Part shown: positions 26,974 to 35,018 of the stretch, in pieces | Layout: each line of letters opens with the position of its first letter | How positions within the stretch are numbered: position 1 is the stretch's first letter | NCBI GenBank assembly: GCA_041277045.1 | Contig: JBGFSY010000003.1 | Coordinates: forward strand, 62,001-126,000 | DNA length: 64,000 nucleotides | From: Reddybacter sp041277045 | GTDB lineage: Bacteria; Pseudomonadota; Gammaproteobacteria; Pseudomonadales; Porticoccaceae | Direction of reading: 5' to 3' | Made by a program: the position numbers and the translations under genes | The notes under the pieces: generated by a model | What the model was told of the DNA's origin: nothing | The model's input: only the letters and a program-made list of their open reading frames with translations | Databases searched by the model: none

Positions 26974-27747
26974 TTATTTATTCCACACCGGCGTGCGTTT
27001 TTCCAGAAAGGCGCTGAGCCCCTCTTCTTTGTCGGGCGTGCTACACAGGGCGCTCTGGGCGAATTTTTCCATCGCCAGGCCGGCGGCACTGCTGCCCTCC
27101 ATACCGTAGTTGACCATCGCCTTCATAAACTGTGGCACCAGGGGTGCGAAGGCGGAAATATGCTCGGCCATGCGCGACAGTTCGGGCAGTAAGTTTTCGC
27201 TATCGACCATGCGGGTGACGAGGCCGATGTGCAGGGCGCGGTCGGCATCGATGGGCTCGCCCATAATCAGCATTTCGAGGGCCCAGGCGCGGCCTACTAG
27301 GCGTGGCAAGCGCTGAGTTGCGCCACCACCGGGAATAATGCCGAGTTTACCCTCGGGTGTGGCAAAGGTGGCATTGGGTGTCGCCAGGCGTAAATCGCAG
27401 CCCAGAGCAACTTCGAGACCACCACCAAAACAAATGCCATTAATCGCCGCGATGCTGACTTTGTTACAGCGTTCGAGTTTTTCGGCCAGGCCTTGAACAA
27501 TTGGCTCCAGTGCTTTCTTGAGATCGCGATCTTTGACCTCGGCCAGGTCGGAGCCGGCGGCGAAGGCTTTATTACCGGCGCCGGTAATGCCAATCACGCG
27601 TACTTGTTCGTCAATCTGCGCGGCATCGACGGCAAGATGTAATTCATCGAGCATGCCGAGAGAGACGGCATTCAGTTTGTCGGGGCGGTTAAGGGTGATC
27701 AGGGCGAGTGAATCAATGACCTGATAGCGAATAAATTGGTAGCTCAT
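26974..27747 (-). CDS. Enoyl-CoA hydratase
   Basis: 257 residues, canonical crotonase: LALITLNRPDKLNAVSL, oxyanion loops KAFAAGSDLAEV and AAINGICFGGGLEVALGCDL, first catalytic Glu in FATPEGKLGIIPGGGATQRL and second in RAWALEMLIMG, then C-terminal FLEKRTPVW. Both Glu are present, so a true hydratase of 2-enoyl-CoA in beta-oxidation is likely. It starts at ATG 27,747. It is the downstream gene of a pair with the crotonase at 27,974-28,732; both are divergent from the acyl-CoA dehydrogenase at 29,003. The gap of 226 bp between the pair suggests separate promoters are possible. Confidence 0.92.
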   Translation of the reverse strand: MSYQFIRYQVIDSLALITLNRPDKLNAVSLGMLDELHLAVDAAQIDEQVRVIGITGAGNKAFAAGSDLAEVKDRDLKKALEPIVQGLAEKLERCNKVSIAAINGICFGGGLEVALGCDLRLATPNATFATPEGKLGIIPGGGATQRLPRLVGRAWALEMLIMGEPIDADRALHIGLVTRMVDSENLLPELSRMAEHISAFAPLVPQFMKAMVNYGMEGSSAAGLAMEKFAQSALCSTPDKEEGLSAFLEKRTPVWNK

Positions 27748-27973
27748 GTTTTGCCTTTACTCTACAACGGGAATGACTTCGGGGCTGATACATGGATCGC
27801 CCCCTTTTCTGGCCAGCTAGCCTATAAGAGTGCGAAGCAGGCAGATGAGGGCGAGCATTATAGACCGTCCCTTTCTGCAATCCCATAGCAAAACCAACAG
27901 AGCGGTACCCGCTGGTCGAGAATTCTGTGGTCAAAGTATTTCCATCTGTTCATGGCTGATAATTTTCGGGTGT

Positions 27974-28732
27974 TTAATACCCCCTCCATACGGGTGGGCG
28001 CTTTTCAAAAAAGGCGGCGACGCCTTCCTTCGCATCGGCGGAGTCACCAATCACCTGCTTCGCCTTGGCGGTTAACTCCCAGCCGTGAGCATCGTCGGCA
28101 GAGGGCAGGGCATCGATGGCCTGCAGAGATTGCTGTACCGATACCGGTGAATTGGCGGTGATTTGTGCGGCCAGCGCCAGTGCCGTTGCCAGCGCCTCAC
28201 CGGGTCCACACAGTTCATTGACCATGCCGTGGCGATAGCCCTCGGCCGGTGATAGCTCTGTACCCGTGAGCATTACTTGCTTGGCGACGTTGAGGGGCAG
28301 TACGCGACTGGCGCGAAAAATAGCGCCGCTGGTGGCGACCAGGCCGCGCTTCACTTCGGGCAGGCCGAAGCGTGCGTTGTTGGCCGCAACGATCATGTCG
28401 CAGGCCATCGCCACTTCAAAGCCACCGCCAAAGGCCACCCCTTCAACGGCTGCGATTAAAGGCTTGGTGCGAGTACGTCCGACCACGCCATAGACACCAC
28501 CGCGCTCGGTAGGGGTGCCTGAGGTGGCGGCCATATCTGTGCCGGCACAAAACATATCGGTGCCGCCGGTAATAACGGCCGCCCACAGGTCTGACTCATC
28601 TTCCAGGCGATTGAGGGCGGCATCCAGCGCTAGGGTCATTTCGCCGTCAATGGCATTGCGTTTTGCCGGTCGTGTCAGGGTGATAATCAGCACGTGGTCT
28701 CGTACTTCTAGGTGGGTACGTTGTTCGGACAT
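27974..28732 (-). CDS. Crotonase/enoyl-CoA hydratase family protein
   Basis: 252 residues. Crotonase motifs: HVLIITLTRPAKRNAIDGEM, MFCAGTDMAATSG, AAVEGVAFGGGFEVAMACDM and ARFGLPEVKRGLVATSGAIF. The first catalytic Glu is present (LPEVKRG), but the second is replaced in LNVAKQVML, as in many crotonases that are isomerases or act on unusual thioesters, so the reaction should be left open. It ends in FFEKRPPVW, like its neighbour at 26,974-27,747. The start at ATG 28,732 is backed by a purine run upstream. It is divergent from an acyl-CoA dehydrogenase, consistent with a common degradation pathway. Confidence 0.88.
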   Translation of the reverse strand: MSEQRTHLEVRDHVLIITLTRPAKRNAIDGEMTLALDAALNRLEDESDLWAAVITGGTDMFCAGTDMAATSGTPTERGGVYGVVGRTRTKPLIAAVEGVAFGGGFEVAMACDMIVAANNARFGLPEVKRGLVATSGAIFRASRVLPLNVAKQVMLTGTELSPAEGYRHGMVNELCGPGEALATALALAAQITANSPVSVQQSLQAIDALPSADDAHGWELTAKAKQVIGDSADAKEGVAAFFEKRPPVWRGY

Positions 28733-28970
28733 AGGCTTTCCCCTGCAAACTATTTATTTAAAGGCGGTTTAAACGTTGTTAAGAATTTTCAACCAGTGTA
28801 AAAATTCCTGTCGCCTAAATCCAGAGGATATTGCTCGCCAATGTGATACGCCGTGCTGGTAGCTCAAATTTTCGCTACTATAGGGCAAAATTAAGGCAGC
28901 ATTGAGCCCTTCTTTCTTTTAGTCGGGTAGGCTGGTAGCAAAAATAAAGGTGCAACGAAATATTATTTTG

Positions 28971-28980
28971 TTAGCGCTAA
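28971..28980. promoter_or_regulatory. Palindromic 10-mer upstream of the acyl-CoA dehydrogenase gene
   Basis: TTAGCGCTAA is a perfect palindrome 22 bp before the ATG at 29,003, in the divergent promoter region. It could be an operator half or core; the length is too short to be sure. Confidence 0.3.
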
Positions 28981-29002
28981 AATAATAAATAAGGATAGGC
29001 CC

Positions 29003-30166
29003 ATGGATTTGTCCCTCAGTCACGAACAGCAAATGATTTACCACTACGGTAGTCATCTGCTCAAAGAATTTGGTCGTGACTACTGGCTCGATTGCGCCGA
29101 GCGCCGCGCCTTTCCCTCGGCGATGTATAAGCGTGTCGCCGAGGATGGTTTCGTCGGCATTATGGTGCCCGAAGCCGATTGCGGGGCCGGGCTAGGTATG
29201 TTGGAAATGGTCTTGCTGCAGGAGGGTTTGGCCAATGCCGGTATTCCTCTGCAAAGCCTGGTGGTGGGGGCCACCATGTCGCTCGGCCCCATTGGCAAAC
29301 ACGGCACGGTTGAGCAAAAACAAAAATACTTACCGGCGGGCTGTGTCGGTGATATTCGCTTTTGCTTTGCCATTACCGAGCCCGATGCCGGTACCAACAC
29401 CATGCGCACCTCGACCATGCTCACCGACGATGGCAACGGCGCTTATAAACTCAACGGTCGTAAAACCTTTATTACCGATGCCGAGGGTGCCGACTATATG
29501 CTGGTGGTGGCGCGCAATGTGTCGCTCAGTAATGTGGAGCGCAAGACCGATGGCTTCACCATTGCCATTGTCGATACCAAGGCTCCCGGCATTGAAATGC
29601 AGCCCATTGAATTGAGTATTCCGCTGCCTGAAAAGCAGTACCAGCTATTTTTTGACGATGTCAGTGTCGCTGCTGGCGATATATTGGGGGAACTGGGAAA
29701 GGGCTTTAATATCCTCTTCGAATCCCTTAACCCCGAGCGCATGATCCTCGCCGCCATGTGCTGTGGCATGGGCCGTTATGCCATGGGCAGGGCGGTGGAA
29801 TACGCCAACGAACGAGTGGTTTTCGATCGCCCCATCGGTGCCTATCAAGCCCTTCAGCACCCTCTGGCTAAGGCTAAAACCGATATTGAACTGGCCTCAT
29901 TAATGACTCGCAACGCGGCCTGCTTATTTGATAGCAACGCAGCCTGCGGTGAAGAGGCCAATATGGCAAAATTTGGCGCCTCTACGGCGGCGGTGAATGC
30001 CATTGATGCTTCTCTGCAGTGCTTTGGCGGCAATGGCTTTACCAAAGAGTACGGTATTTTTGACCTCTACCCCTTTGCACGGCTGCTTAAAACAGCGCCA
30101 CTAAACAATGAAATGGTGCTGAATTTTATTGCCGAAAAAGGTATGGGCTTATCGCGTTCTTATTAA
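29003..30166 (+). CDS. Acyl-CoA dehydrogenase
   Basis: Flavoenzyme that makes 2-enoyl-CoA from acyl-CoA, passing electrons to ETF. 387 residues. N-terminal helices, then CFAITEPDAGTNTMRTST (FAD/substrate contact), GRKTFITDAEGADYMLV, FGxxI-type segment RVVFDRPIGAYQALQHPLA, and C-terminal CFGGNGFTKEYGIFDLYPFAR where the Glu before YG is a candidate catalytic base. The start is ATG with AAGGATAG upstream. Divergent crotonases supply the next step of beta-oxidation. Chain-length or branched specificity cannot be read from the sequence. Confidence 0.93.
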   Translation: MDLSLSHEQQMIYHYGSHLLKEFGRDYWLDCAERRAFPSAMYKRVAEDGFVGIMVPEADCGAGLGMLEMVLLQEGLANAGIPLQSLVVGATMSLGPIGKHGTVEQKQKYLPAGCVGDIRFCFAITEPDAGTNTMRTSTMLTDDGNGAYKLNGRKTFITDAEGADYMLVVARNVSLSNVERKTDGFTIAIVDTKAPGIEMQPIELSIPLPEKQYQLFFDDVSVAAGDILGELGKGFNILFESLNPERMILAAMCCGMGRYAMGRAVEYANERVVFDRPIGAYQALQHPLAKAKTDIELASLMTRNAACLFDSNAACGEEANMAKFGASTAAVNAIDASLQCFGGNGFTKEYGIFDLYPFARLLKTAPLNNEMVLNFIAEKGMGLSRSY

Positions 30167-30458
30167 GGTTAGTCGAGAGAATGTAAATGCTGTGAAAAAA
30201 AATACTGTTTGCTCGTGGACATAGGGGATGTCGATACCATTCTTAACCCAGTTTTGATTGCCTTTGCCGCATTACCGTCTGAGCCACCGAGCCCAGTGTG
30301 CGTAGCGCCAAATAAAGCGGGGAAAGTCAGCGTTGTTGGAATTGGCATTTTAGGGTCTAGATCTATTTATTCGTTATATTTATATGCCTGCCGTATAGCG
30401 CCTTGTATTATAAAGTCCCTCGTACGGTTTTTGTATGATCGAAAGCCAATGACTTAGA

Positions 30459-30665
30459 GTGACTTCCTTGGACACCATCGCTTCACCCTGTGTTCGCAAC
30501 TGCTGCCTCAATGAGGGGGATGTTTGTCTGGGTTGCTTTCGAAGCCTCGATGAAATACTCGCCTGGCGCGCTGCAAACAATGAACAGCGGCAAGGGTTTC
30601 TCGACCGGGTTATTCAGCGTAAAGAGGCTCATCGACGCAAATACAGCCTTGATGGTGGTTCATAG
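30459..30665 (+). CDS. DUF1289 family small Cys-rich protein
   Basis: 68 residues from GTG 30,459. The Cys pattern SPCVRNCCLNEGDVCLGCFRSLDEILAW is the family signature (CxxxC...CxGCxRtldEi) and suggests metal binding. Family members are short, widespread in proteobacteria and often sit beside tRNA or oxidative-stress genes; function is not established. The next gene, mnmH, starts 74 bp later on the same strand, so the two may be co-transcribed. Confidence 0.8.
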   Translation: MTSLDTIASPCVRNCCLNEGDVCLGCFRSLDEILAWRAANNEQRQGFLDRVIQRKEAHRRKYSLDGGS

Positions 30666-30738
30666 TCTTTTACTCTTGATGGCACGCGCGATGCGTGCTT
30701 ATTTTCACTTGTGCTGTCCTGCTGTAGAATCCCCGCCC

Positions 30739-31842
30739 ATGACGACCCGCCCCGATACCGATCACTACCGCGAACTCTTCCTCAACGATATCCCGATGAT
30801 GGATATGCGTGCGCCCGTGGAGTTCAATAAGGGTGCCTTCCCCTGTAGTGAAAACATCCCCTTACTCGATGATAAACAGCGCGAAGCCGTCGGCACCTGT
30901 TACAAAAAGAAGGGGCAGGATGCAGCCATTGAACTGGGCTGGCAGCTGGCCACGCCCGCTATTCGCGAGCAGCGCATTACCGCCTGGCAAAACTTTATTC
31001 AACGTCACCCCAATGGCTATCTGTATTGCTTTCGCGGTGGTTTGCGCTCACGCCTTAGCCAGCAGTTGGTGGGCGAGGCGGGCACGGCCTATCCACTAAT
31101 TAAGGGTGGCTATAAGGCCATGCGGCGTTTTTTGATCGACGAGCTTGATCAACATTGTGAGTCTATGCCGTTAACCCTGGTGTCAGGGCGCACAGGCTCG
31201 GGCAAGACTTTGGTGATACACGAACTGGCTCACGCGTTAGATTTAGAAGGGCTGGCCAATCACCGTGGCTCTGCCTTTGGCCGCCAATTACAGCCTCAGC
31301 CTAAGCAAATTGGTTTTGAAAACAGCTTGAGCATCGCGGTGATGAAGCAGCGCGCGCAGCACAGCCAGCCCATTTTTGCCGAAGACGAGGGCCGCATGAT
31401 CGGTGGTGTGACTTTACCCGCAAGCTTAATAGACCGGATGCAACAAGCCCCACTCGCTGTGTTGGAAACCCACATTAACGAGCGCATCGACATTGTACTG
31501 GCCGACTATATTACCGGGGCCTACCCCCAGTACACGGCCCAGTTCGGTGAAGAAGAGGGCGCGGTTAACTTCCGTGAACAAATTCTCGGCAATCTCAGCC
31601 GCATTCGCAAACGTCTGGGTGGCGAGCGTTTTACCCAGTTGCACGCTGAGTTTAGTGACGCGCTAGATCAATTAGTCAAACACAATAATGCCGATGGTTT
31701 TCGCGGCGGCATTCAATTGCTACTCACGGATTATTACGACCCCATGTACGACTATCAACAAGGCCAGCGTGACGGTCGTGTGGTTTTTCGTGGCCCAAGG
31801 GCGGAGCTAGTAGAATGGGCGGAGGCTTATTCCATGGTTTAA
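30739..31842 (+). CDS. mnmH: tRNA 2-selenouridine synthase
   Basis: Replaces sulfur by selenium in 2-thiouridine at the wobble position of tRNAs for Lys, Glu and Gln, using selenophosphate and a geranylated intermediate. It has 367 residues, as expected. The N-terminal rhodanese domain has the catalytic Cys97 in YLYCFRGGLRSR, and the C-terminal P-loop is GRTGSGKT at 150-157. I chose ATG 30,739 because it gives the family length and puts the Cys at position 97, as in the E. coli enzyme; the open frame extends further upstream without homology. It heads a selenium gene block with a transporter and selD. Confidence 0.95.
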   Translation: MTTRPDTDHYRELFLNDIPMMDMRAPVEFNKGAFPCSENIPLLDDKQREAVGTCYKKKGQDAAIELGWQLATPAIREQRITAWQNFIQRHPNGYLYCFRGGLRSRLSQQLVGEAGTAYPLIKGGYKAMRRFLIDELDQHCESMPLTLVSGRTGSGKTLVIHELAHALDLEGLANHRGSAFGRQLQPQPKQIGFENSLSIAVMKQRAQHSQPIFAEDEGRMIGGVTLPASLIDRMQQAPLAVLETHINERIDIVLADYITGAYPQYTAQFGEEEGAVNFREQILGNLSRIRKRLGGERFTQLHAEFSDALDQLVKHNNADGFRGGIQLLLTDYYDPMYDYQQGQRDGRVVFRGPRAELVEWAEAYSMV

Positions 31843-31895
31843 GTAATAAAAACAAATCTGTTTAATAAATTGTCTAATTATTAAGGAGAATGCCC

Positions 31896-32780
31896 GTGCG
31901 GTTATTGACTACTTTAGTAGCGCTGCTCGTCTCTTTCAGTTTAGTCAGCCCCACGTGGGCTGAGAGTTTTACCTTTACCGCCATTCCCGACCAGAATGCA
32001 TCGCGCCTGCAACAGCGCTTTGGTCAGGTCGCCTCCTATCTGCAAGAGCAGCTGGGTGTCGAGGTAAAATACATTCCGGTCAAAAGCTACGCCGCTGCGG
32101 TAACGGCCTTTCGCAATAATCAGGTGCAGTTGGGTTGGTTTGGTGCGCTATCTGGCGTACAGGCTCGCCAGCGTGTGCCTGGCAGTTGCGCCATCGCCCA
32201 GGGTTACGAAGACCAATTCTTTAAAACCTATTTTATTGCCCACCGCTCCAGCGGTTTACTCGACGATGAGAGTGCGACTAGCAAGGGCCAATTCCCCCTT
32301 GGCATCGCGGGCCATACCTTTATCTTCGGCGCCAAGGGCTCGACCTCTGGCCGCTTAATGCCCGAATACTATATTCGTCAATTCCTGGGTAAAGCGCCGG
32401 ATAAAATTTTTAGCCGTGTTGGTTTTAGTGGTGACCACAATCGCACCATTGCCCTAGTGGGTTCCGGCGCCTATCAAGTGGGCGCGGTGAATTACAAGGT
32501 GTGGGAAAAGGCCCTTTCGACGAACAAAATTGACCCTCAGCAAGTGCAGGTTATTTGGCAAACGCCGACCTACTCAGACTATCAGTGGAGTATTCGCGGT
32601 GATGTTGACCAGCGCTGGGGTGAGGGTTTTAGCGATAAAGTGAAGGCCGCTTTGCTGGCGATAAAACAACCTGAATTACTGACGGCATTTCCGCGCAGTG
32701 CCTTTGTTAGTGCAAAGAACAGTGACTATGCCTCTACCCGCGAGACGGCAATTGCCATTGGCCTTATTGATGAACGCTAA
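31896..32780 (+). CDS. Putative selenate ABC transporter, periplasmic binding protein (PhnD-like)
   Basis: 294 residues. A signal peptide (MRLLTTLVALLVSFSLVSPTWA) precedes a PhnD-type type-2 binding protein: FTAIPDQNASRLQQRFGQVA, QLGWFGALSGVQARQ, GSTSGRLMPEYYIR and AVNYKVWEKA. PhnD relatives bind phosphonates, but the group found between mnmH and selD is generally called a putative selenate/selenium-oxyanion transporter; context supports this here. GTG 31,896 is preferred as start because AAGGAG (31,883-31,888) sits 7 nt upstream; the ATG at 31,890 is too close to it. The end overlaps the ATPase gene by 11 bp. Confidence 0.82.
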   Translation: MRLLTTLVALLVSFSLVSPTWAESFTFTAIPDQNASRLQQRFGQVASYLQEQLGVEVKYIPVKSYAAAVTAFRNNQVQLGWFGALSGVQARQRVPGSCAIAQGYEDQFFKTYFIAHRSSGLLDDESATSKGQFPLGIAGHTFIFGAKGSTSGRLMPEYYIRQFLGKAPDKIFSRVGFSGDHNRTIALVGSGAYQVGAVNYKVWEKALSTNKIDPQQVQVIWQTPTYSDYQWSIRGDVDQRWGEGFSDKVKAALLAIKQPELLTAFPRSAFVSAKNSDYASTRETAIAIGLIDER

Positions 32781-33504
32781 GCTTGTCGCAGAAAATCAAA
32801 GCGCGGCTCTGCGAGAAAGCATTTTATTAAAAAACGCCGCCTCTATAAACGCGCCCGTTTTTTCATTGGCCAACGCAGAATTAGCTTACGAGGGAAGAGT
32901 GGTATTGAAGAATATTTCACTCAGCATTGCCCCGGGTGAGCGTGTGGCGCTGGTGGGTAAGTCTGGCGTCGGTAAATCGACGCTACTAGCGGCCCTACGT
33001 GATCAGCAATCCAACAGTGTCGCCTGGTGTCCCCAGCAGCACGGTTTGGTGCCCATGCTGAGTCTCTATCACAATATTTATATGGGCGGCCTGCATCGTC
33101 ATAATGCGTTGTACAACCTCTTGAATTTAATAAAGCCCCTATCCCTACCTTTGCACGAAGTGACTAACCTGGCAAAGCCATTGCAACTTGATAAGTTTTT
33201 GTTTGATCGCCTCGAGCAGCTTTCTGGTGGGCAATCGCAGCGGGTCGCCATTGGCCGCGCACTGTATCAACAGAAAAATATTTTCCTCGGTGACGAACCC
33301 GTTTCTGCGGTGGATGATTATCAGGCGCAACAACTACTCGCTTTGATTGCAGAAAAGCATGAAACCCTGGTGCTGGCATTGCACGATGTTGAACAGGCTT
33401 TGCACTTCTGTGATCGAATTATTGGCTTAAAAAACAGCGCCATTGTGCTGGATACTCCCTGCTCTACATTGCAGGCGAGCGATCTCGCCGAGCTTTACAG
33501 CTGA
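32770..33504 (+). CDS. ABC transporter ATP-binding protein (PhnC-like, putative selenate uptake)
   Basis: 244 residues. Walker A GKSGVGKS (63-70), signature LSGGQSQRVAIGRAL, Walker B NIFLGDEPVSAVDD with H-loop LALHDVEQAL. The first 30 residues are an extra N-terminal stretch that gives the coding overlap with the binding-protein gene (ATG 32,770 inside it). Energises the transporter with the neighbouring binding protein and permease. The stop TGA shares its A with the permease ATG at 33,504, showing tight translational coupling. The position between mnmH and selD assigns the substrate only by context. Confidence 0.85.
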   Translation: MNAKLVAENQSAALRESILLKNAASINAPVFSLANAELAYEGRVVLKNISLSIAPGERVALVGKSGVGKSTLLAALRDQQSNSVAWCPQQHGLVPMLSLYHNIYMGGLHRHNALYNLLNLIKPLSLPLHEVTNLAKPLQLDKFLFDRLEQLSGGQSQRVAIGRALYQQKNIFLGDEPVSAVDDYQAQQLLALIAEKHETLVLALHDVEQALHFCDRIIGLKNSAIVLDTPCSTLQASDLAELYS

Positions 33505-35018
33505 TGCAAACAGCGTCTGTTAACAGCTTGAATAATAAGGTTAAAAAAACCACTAGCGGAATTTTCTCGTTGCGATCGACAAGCTTTTATATCGCTGTGA
33601 TCGCGGGCCTTTGCCTATTATTGGCTGACCTTGAAATCATAAGTCCCAATCCCTGGCTGGAATTAAAGGCCATGGGGCAGGGTTTGATTAAGCCGCGTAT
33701 TGTCAGTTATAGCGAATTATTCAGTGGACTAGCGAACACCCTTTGCTTTGCCTTACAGGGCATGGCGGTGGCTGTGGTGGCTGGCTTTGGCCTGGCGCTG
33801 GCGTATCGATATTGGTGGGTGCGCTCTTTCTGCGCTTTTATTCGCGCCATTCACGAGTTGTTTTGGGCGCTTATTTTTATTCAATGTTTTGGTTTATCGC
33901 CGTTGACCGGATTATTGGCAATAGCGCTGCCCTATGCGGGTACGCTGGCAAAAGTGTACGGCGAATTATTTGAGGAAACCTCACCTCAGCCGCGGGCTAA
34001 TCTGAACAATAGTAAAAGTTTGAGTGCTTTTTTTTACACGACCTTGCCCCTGGCCTGGCCGGCACTGAGTCATTACACCCGCTACCGTTTTGAATGTGCA
34101 TTGCGCTCAACGGTAATACTCGGTTTTGTCGGTTTGCCGACACTGGGCTTTTATCTCGAAACCGCTTTGAGTGAAGGGCTTTATAGCGAGGCTGCTGGCC
34201 TGCTTTATGTGCTGTTGCTATTAATTGTCAGCCAACGATGGTGGTTGCGTAAGCGTTTACTGCCCGTTTATTTAGCGGCCGCTCTTGTCTATCTACCACC
34301 CAGCGCGAGCTTTAGCTGGCAAATTGTTATTCAGTTTTTTACTGAAGATATTATCCCCCAGCCTCTGCGTACTGCCAGTGCTAATGGCATTGGCCCCTGG
34401 CTGGTCTTTTTGTGGCAACAACAACTCTGGCCAGGCTTGTGTCATACGCTGATATTGAGCCAAATTGCACTTTTCTTTACGGCGCTTCTCGCCTTGCTTG
34501 CCTTGCCTTTTAATTCCCGTCTGTTTGTTGGCCCCGTTGTTAGTCGGGCTTGCGCTGGCTTGCTGTTAATTGCGCGAACCCTGCCTGAATATTTACTGGC
34601 CTTTGTAGCATTGCTACTTTGGGGGCCATCCATGCTGCCGGCCATTGTCGCACTGGCTCTGCACAACAGCGCCATTATCGCCCAACTACTGGCGCGCTTT
34701 AGTGAGCCGCTACAATTGCGCGACGACGCCTGTAAAGGTGTTAATCGCTATGCCTATGAAATACTGCCGCGCATTTACAGACAGTTTTTAGCCCTGCTTT
34801 TTTATCGCTGGGAAGTGATACTGCGCGAGAGTGCCATTCTCGGCATCCTCGGCATCGCCACCCTAGGCTTTTATATTGATTCCGCGTTTGAAGAATTTCG
34901 CTTTGACCGTGCTGCCTTATTAATTCTCGCCTCAGCCCTGCTGAATATGGCTGTCGATACATTGGCGCGTACCTTGCGCCGACGCCTCCACTTAGTGACC
35001 ACTGCAGATATACGCTAA
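33504..35018 (+). CDS. ABC transporter permease, two PhnE-like domains in one chain
   Basis: 504 residues, about twelve hydrophobic segments. Two PhnE/MetI-like permease units lie in tandem: the first around 70-240 (GLANTLCFALQGMAVAVVAG ... ECALRSTVILGFVGLPTLGF) and the second around 310-490 (LCHTLILSQIALFFTALLAL ... EVILRESAILGILGIATLGF). Both carry the ATPase-contact loop with matching (LR)-S/E-(S/T)xIxGxxGxxTLGFY wording, so this is a duplication and fusion and not two different domains. One chain would thus replace the usual PhnE dimer. It is joined to selD by a TAATG overlap. Confidence 0.83.
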   Translation: MQTASVNSLNNKVKKTTSGIFSLRSTSFYIAVIAGLCLLLADLEIISPNPWLELKAMGQGLIKPRIVSYSELFSGLANTLCFALQGMAVAVVAGFGLALAYRYWWVRSFCAFIRAIHELFWALIFIQCFGLSPLTGLLAIALPYAGTLAKVYGELFEETSPQPRANLNNSKSLSAFFYTTLPLAWPALSHYTRYRFECALRSTVILGFVGLPTLGFYLETALSEGLYSEAAGLLYVLLLLIVSQRWWLRKRLLPVYLAAALVYLPPSASFSWQIVIQFFTEDIIPQPLRTASANGIGPWLVFLWQQQLWPGLCHTLILSQIALFFTALLALLALPFNSRLFVGPVVSRACAGLLLIARTLPEYLLAFVALLLWGPSMLPAIVALALHNSAIIAQLLARFSEPLQLRDDACKGVNRYAYEILPRIYRQFLALLFYRWEVILRESAILGILGIATLGFYIDSAFEEFRFDRAALLILASALLNMAVDTLARTLRRRLHLVTTADIR

